From: Clostridia bacterium
Lineage (GTDB): Bacteria > Bacillota > Clostridia > Oscillospirales > Acutalibacteraceae
DNA length: 23,373 bases
Reading direction: 5' to 3'
Assembly: GCA_900752115.1 (NCBI GenBank)
Contig: CAADUC010000035.1
Location: 1 to 23,373, forward strand
Positions within the stretch are counted from its first letter, which is position 1. Each line of letters opens with the position of its first letter. The notes under the pieces are model-generated. The model did no database searches. It was not told where the DNA came from and saw only the letters and a program-made list of their open reading frames with translations. Below are positions 20,410 through 23,373 of the stretch, in pieces. Both the position numbers and the translations under genes were made by a program.

Positions 20410-20959
20410 CGGAAATCCCGTGCTGTCGGATTTTTCCTGTACTTTTCCGGACAACGGGATCGTTACCATTGTCGGCCCGTCCGGCTACGGCAAAACAACG
20501 CTTCTCCGCTGTATCGCCGGACTTGAGAAGCCGGACAGCGGCGAAATTCTGGGCGTACCGGAACGAATCTCCTACTGTTTTCAGGAAGATCGTCTCCTGC
20601 CTTGGCGCACCGCTCTCGGAAATCTTGAAGCCGTCCTCGGCAGGCGCAGACGGGAGGAACTGCTGTGTTGGCTCGATCGTGTCGGCCTCTCCGAAGCCCG
20701 GGACAAGTACCCAAGCGAGCTCTCCGGCGGCATGCGGTCCCGCGTTGCGTTTGCTCGCGCCCTCGCTTTCGATGCCCCCCTTCTTTTGCTTGACGAACCC
20801 TTCCACGCTTTGGACAACGTGACCCGCGGCGCGATGGAAGAGCTTCTGCTCAGCGAAGCGAAAAATCGCCTTATCCTTCTTGTCACCCATCACACCCCGC
20901 CTGAGGGCGCGCCCGTGGTGCATGTAGGAGAAGCCGGCTGCGCCGTGCAAAAAGATTAA
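20375..20959 (+). CDS. ABC transporter ATPase subunit, short form
   Basis: A 194-residue ATPase of the SsuB/TauB type that powers import. Walker A is GPSGYGKTT (34-42), the Q-loop Gln is 70 in CFQEDRLLPW, the signature LSGGM is 116-120, Walker B LLLLDE is 136-141, and the H-loop His172 is in LVTHH. All catalytic motifs are therefore present, but the protein is about 50 residues shorter than typical members (around 250), mainly through a trimmed region between Q-loop and signature and a very short C-terminus. The ATG follows GGAGG by six bases and lies 35 bases inside the permease gene. A strong terminator closes the operon at 20990-21033. Confidence 0.92.
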   Translation: MLTVQHLTKSFDGNPVLSDFSCTFPDNGIVTIVGPSGYGKTTLLRCIAGLEKPDSGEILGVPERISYCFQEDRLLPWRTALGNLEAVLGRRRREELLCWLDRVGLSEARDKYPSELSGGMRSRVAFARALAFDAPLLLLDEPFHALDNVTRGAMEELLLSEAKNRLILLVTHHTPPEGAPVVHVGEAGCAVQKD

Positions 20960-20988
20960 AAAATGCGCTCTTTGAAAATCCGGCACAT

Positions 20989-21033
20989 AAAAAACGCCAT
21001 GGTCCAGACTGTTGAGGGCCATGGCGTTTTTAT
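20989..21033. terminator. bidirectional terminator between the ABC operon and the DUF1275 gene
   Basis: AAAAACGCCATGG (20990-21002) pairs with CCATGGCGTTTTT (21019-21031). A-runs and T-runs make it functional for both convergent transcripts. Confidence 0.85.
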
Positions 21034-21085
21034 TTCATATGTTCTGAAGTTGTGCACATTGGTTTACAGAACACCGCACTCAAAC

Positions 21086-21754
21086 TCAGGCTTCTTGTTC
21101 TTCCTTTAGGAACATCAGCACAAAACCGATAAGAAGAAGAAATGCAGCGATCCAGATAGCTCCGCGACCAAGCGTCATGGTAAATAGAGCACCGGTAGCA
21201 GCTCCGACCGCGAAAATCAGGATAATAAAATAGTAATGTGCGCTGCGCCGTTTCTGTTCCGGATCATGCGTACGCAAATAATGATAAAGATGCTCTGTGG
21301 CACTGCGCATATTTCCGATGCACATGGTGGTCGCACATGGAATTCCACGGAACTTTCGGAAGCTCTCCACCTGCATCGCACAGGCGAAGGAAAGAAGGAC
21401 GTTAGCCGGCGTATTCATTGTTTCCGGGAAAAAACCTGCCGCCGCAAGCAATGCGATCTCAAGCAGCAAAATCACCTGACGCCAATGCAGAACATGGACA
21501 CGCTCACAGAGGCTTCGAATCCATTCCGCAGCAAAAACACCGAGAAGAAACGAGAGCAGCGGGAAAAGATAGTGCAGGGCTTTTCCCCATTCGCCAAGGG
21601 CAAGATTCTGACCAAGCAGCACAATGTTGCCTGTCTGTGCGTTAGCGAAAACACCGCCGCGACCATTATAAGAATAAGCGTCCTGAAATCCTCCGGCGAG
21701 CGTAAGCACTACACCGAGAAGCATGGAATCTGACATTTGTTTGCTGCGATGCAA
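21086..21754 (-). CDS. DUF1275 (YoaK-family) membrane protein
   Basis: A 222-residue protein with about six membrane segments matching the DUF1275/YoaK family. The signature is near the N-terminus, LTLAGGFQDAYSYNGRGGVFANAQTGNIVLLG, and a central CATTMCIGNMRSATEHLY. The family's function is unknown; proposals include transport. I prefer the TTG at 21754, eight bases after AAGGAGG: the ATG at 21772 is directly followed by that ribosome binding site (ATG-AAGGAGG), so it would place the site inside the gene. It ends toward the ABC operon and diverges from the DUF2508-bofA pair. No further context supports a role. Confidence 0.85.
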   Translation of the reverse strand: MHRSKQMSDSMLLGVVLTLAGGFQDAYSYNGRGGVFANAQTGNIVLLGQNLALGEWGKALHYLFPLLSFLLGVFAAEWIRSLCERVHVLHWRQVILLLEIALLAAAGFFPETMNTPANVLLSFACAMQVESFRKFRGIPCATTMCIGNMRSATEHLYHYLRTHDPEQKRRSAHYYFIILIFAVGAATGALFTMTLGRGAIWIAAFLLLIGFVLMFLKEEQEA

Positions 21755-21860
21755 GAAAATAACCTCCTTCATAATGTAAGAGCACTCTATTCATTGGCAT
21801 AAACGCTGGAATATTTGTCCATACTGATTGCATAAGATTGACCGAAAGGCGGCGGATGTG

Positions 21861-22136
21861 ATGGAAAACGTGCTGAGATGGTTCAGAAATCCCGGAGCGG
21901 AGGCTGCACGCGCAGTCCACGAGGAACGTGAACGCAGGCAAAAACACGCGGTATTGCTTGAAGAGCTGCAGGAGGCTCGCCGGAGACTTGCCTGTAACGA
22001 GGCTTGGTTCCAACTGGAAACAGACGAGCATATGGTGGAGGCCTGTATCTACGAACGTCAATCGCTGCTCGCTCACTGCCGTGGCCTAATGGAGCAAGCC
22101 AGACGGGAAAACGTAAAGCACTCTCCCTTCTCCTGA
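21861..22136 (+). CDS. DUF2508 (YaaL-like) small protein
   Basis: A 91-residue, highly charged helical protein matching DUF2508. The middle reads LLEELQEARRRLACNEAWFQLETDEHMVEACIYERQSL, followed by a basic tail. No membrane segment is visible. In Bacillus the homologue yaaL sits immediately before bofA, the same order as here, so a sporulation link is probable. The start is uncertain: ATG at 21861 is preceded by a weak AAAGGCGG, and a TTG at 21828 would add 11 residues. The gap to bofA is 118 bases and shows nothing I can name. Confidence 0.8.
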   Translation: MENVLRWFRNPGAEAARAVHEERERRQKHAVLLEELQEARRRLACNEAWFQLETDEHMVEACIYERQSLLAHCRGLMEQARRENVKHSPFS

Positions 22137-22254
22137 TGCCATATCCCCGTTTTCTTTTCCGGAGGGCGCAGAAACGGCAAAAGAGATCGGAGAAGGCAGG
22201 CAAAAGCGCCGGCTTCCCGTTGATGGAACGAAGAGAGAAAAGGAGGAATCGGAT

Positions 22255-22524
22255 TTGCCGCAGGATATTCTTCCGTGGCTGCTCGCTGCGGGAATTTTCG
22301 GGCTGCTCGTTGTCATTCAGTTGGCTGTTCGAGCCAAAAAACCGATACAGCGTGCAGCAGGAGGCGTGCTGGTTGGTTTGTGCGCTCTTTTAGCGGTAAA
22401 CGTAACAGGGGCTTTTACGGGCGTATCTCTGCCCTTGAGCCCACTTTCGCTGGGCGTAGCGGGAACAGCTGGTCTTCCCGGCGTTACCCTATTGCTTTTG
22501 CTGAATCTTCTTCTGAGCCCATAA
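22255..22524 (+). CDS. bofA: BofA-family pro-sigma-K processing regulator
   Basis: An 89-residue membrane protein. Two clear hydrophobic segments (about 7-27 and 36-52) and a hydrophobic C-terminus surround the BofA core AGGVLVGLCALLAVNVTGAFTG and ending LPGVTLLLLLNLLL. In Bacillus BofA holds the intramembrane protease SpoIVFB inactive in the forespore outer membrane until late sporulation; in Clostridia the target is less clear. The TTG start at 22255 follows AAAGGAGG by eight bases. It follows DUF2508 as in Bacillus. No spoIVF gene lies in the window. Family identification is good, mechanism inferred. Confidence 0.87.
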   Translation: MPQDILPWLLAAGIFGLLVVIQLAVRAKKPIQRAAGGVLVGLCALLAVNVTGAFTGVSLPLSPLSLGVAGTAGLPGVTLLLLLNLLLSP

Positions 22525-22554
22525 CAGCTCGCGGAAATTCTCTCTATACAATCA

Positions 22555-22582
22555 GGAAGGCGCCGCGGCAGCGCCGCCTTCC
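22555..22582. terminator. hairpin between bofA and the DUF4364 gene
   Basis: GGAAGGCG (22555-22562) pairs with CGCCTTCC (22575-22582). On the plus strand TTCACTTTTT follows, so it can stop bofA transcription; the minus side lacks a good T-tract. Confidence 0.6.
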
Positions 22583-22583
22583 T

Positions 22584-23171
22584 TCACTTTTTAGCTTTTT
22601 TTATGATAGCCGGGATCTGATCCGCTTGATCGGTCACAAGAGACAGCATAACCTGATAGACAAGCTCCGGCGATTGATGAAAATTACGCTTAATCATATC
22701 CGCCTGACTCTGATCGGGAGCATACAGACTGAACCGCATCAATTCGACCTCGCCGCCGGAAACATGACATGTCACCATATAACCCGCAGGGATTTCCTCA
22801 ATCTCCACTCTGTTTTCCTTTTCACGCTTTGCACGTGCAAGCAGGTTCAGGGCGGCGGCAACCGCCTTTCTGCGTACGGAAAAGGGCAAGGCCGTATCGA
22901 GCTGCCGCGCAATCATTTGTCCCTGGCGTGTAGCGGTATAAACCGGCTCGTCGCCGGCACACTGGAGATTACCGTTCTCCGTAAGTTCCGAGAGGGAATC
23001 TGTCACCTCAAAATAATTGGCAAAACCATTTTCCTGCATAATAGAAAGGATATCTTCACGGGAAAGCGGCGCGGAGACACTCGTCAGCAAATAACAGATC
23101 AAGATCCGGATCTCATCTTTGCTGCGAAGCCCGCCGGGCTCAATACCGCCTGTAAACGCGTCAAACTCCAT
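22584..23171 (-). CDS. DUF4364 winged-helix-type regulator
   Basis: A 195-residue cytoplasmic protein matching DUF4364, a Clostridia family of putative transcriptional regulators. The N-terminal 90 residues have winged-helix character: LRSKDEIRILICYLLTSVSAPLSREDILSIMQENG, then FEVTDSLSELTENGNL and EPVYTATRQGQMIARQL. The C-terminal half is an alpha/beta domain with EEIPAGYMVTCHVSGGEVELMRFSLYAPDQSQADMIKRNF. The ATG at 23171 follows GGGAGG at about ten bases; the longer frame to 23336 reads through the promoter. It is a monocistronic gene with its own promoter at 23217-23245. Target genes unknown. Confidence 0.87.
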   Translation of the reverse strand: MEFDAFTGGIEPGGLRSKDEIRILICYLLTSVSAPLSREDILSIMQENGFANYFEVTDSLSELTENGNLQCAGDEPVYTATRQGQMIARQLDTALPFSVRRKAVAAALNLLARAKREKENRVEIEEIPAGYMVTCHVSGGEVELMRFSLYAPDQSQADMIKRNFHQSPELVYQVMLSLVTDQADQIPAIIKKAKK

Positions 23172-23216
23172 TGCAGCAGCCCCTCCCTTTCTCGCCGGAT
23201 ACAAACCCACTCGATT

Positions 23217-23245
23217 ATTGTAGCACAAACGAAAGGGGCTTTCAA
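23217..23245 (-). promoter_or_regulatory. sigma-A promoter of the DUF4364 gene
   Basis: On the minus strand TTGAAA (23245-23240), 17 bases, TACAAT (23222-23217) with extended TGC. The leader is about 40 bases. Confidence 0.7.
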
Positions 23246-23373
23246 GCACAGCACCTATTTTTCCGGGCGATCCAGTTGTAGGATTACAATACATATTGGA
23301 CAGTCGAATAAAAAGGGATGAAGGATAGGGCCTCATCGGTTAAAGTTGGAGCTGTGGACAACAACTTGACGAG

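Noticed and set aside
21790..21830. A sigma-E-like promoter (GCATAAA ... CATACTGA) before the DUF2508-bofA pair
   Set aside because: The spacer is 16 bases instead of about 13-14, and the -10 matches poorly; attractive only because of the sporulation genes.
23353..23361. A DnaA-box-like TTGTCCACA (minus strand) near the right edge
   Set aside because: A single box with one mismatch, no cluster, no AT-rich element; not evidence of an origin.
23318..23373. A plus-strand ATG frame running off the right edge (18 codons)
   Set aside because: GGG directly abuts the ATG with no proper ribosome binding spacing, and the peptide is too short to recognise.

Overview
The window looks like a chromosomal stretch of a moderately GC-rich, spore-forming member of the Clostridia, probably Oscillospiraceae-like. 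The evidence is the sporulation genes (ytaF, and a DUF2508-BofA pair), the DnaD plus DnaI/DnaC-type loader pair, a DUF4364 regulator (a Clostridia family), frequent TTG/GTG starts behind strong GGAGG sites, sigma-A promoters with 17-base spacers, and a tRNA-Gly with encoded CCA. No phage, transposase, CRISPR or plasmid functions are visible. The only possible mobile-type signal is a small degenerate repeat at about 4825-4900.

Left end (1-2451): a GH51 arabinofuranosidase, cut by the window edge, diverges from an AraC-type regulator. Their two promoters overlap each other. A ZIP-family metal transporter follows, with a DtxR/MntR-like palindrome just behind its -10 element. From 2416 to 5232 a minus-strand run carries DUF896, two ArsC/Spx-like proteins, the membrane protein YtaF (its ribosome binding site lies in a hairpin) and a GNAT acetyltransferase. 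Upstream of DUF896 is a roughly 410-base GC-rich leader or non-coding RNA candidate, with its own promoter directly behind a terminator. The neighbouring stretch 5283-5826 holds no gene I can support.

Centre (5827-14183): a secreted, C-terminally membrane-anchored NlpC/P60 wall hydrolase has a WalR-type box upstream. Then come murF and murE (overlapping), an unrecognised 126-aa protein, a YhhN-family membrane protein, and two glycosyltransferases (GT4, GT2), all on the minus strand and mostly co-directional from a promoter at 14273-14301. The theme is cell envelope: precursor synthesis, remodelling and surface glycan. A tRNA-Gly with a consensus promoter and terminator follows, diverging from the replication-initiation pair DnaD and helicase loader (14660-16729).

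Right part (16799-23373): an M23 metallopeptidase diverges from a hotdog thioesterase. A three-gene ABC importer (lipoprotein, permease, ATPase; substrate unknown) follows; its promoter is overlapped by a terminator-like hairpin containing an 18-bp palindrome. Then come a DUF1275 (YoaK) membrane protein, the divergent DUF2508-bofA pair, and a DUF4364 regulator. The last 128 bases carry nothing I can support.

Most of the window is ordinary housekeeping and envelope genes. The observations I consider most worth following are the structured RNA candidate upstream of DUF896, the hairpin over the ytaF ribosome binding site, the promoter-terminator overlap before the ABC operon, and the metal-type operator before the ZIP gene.
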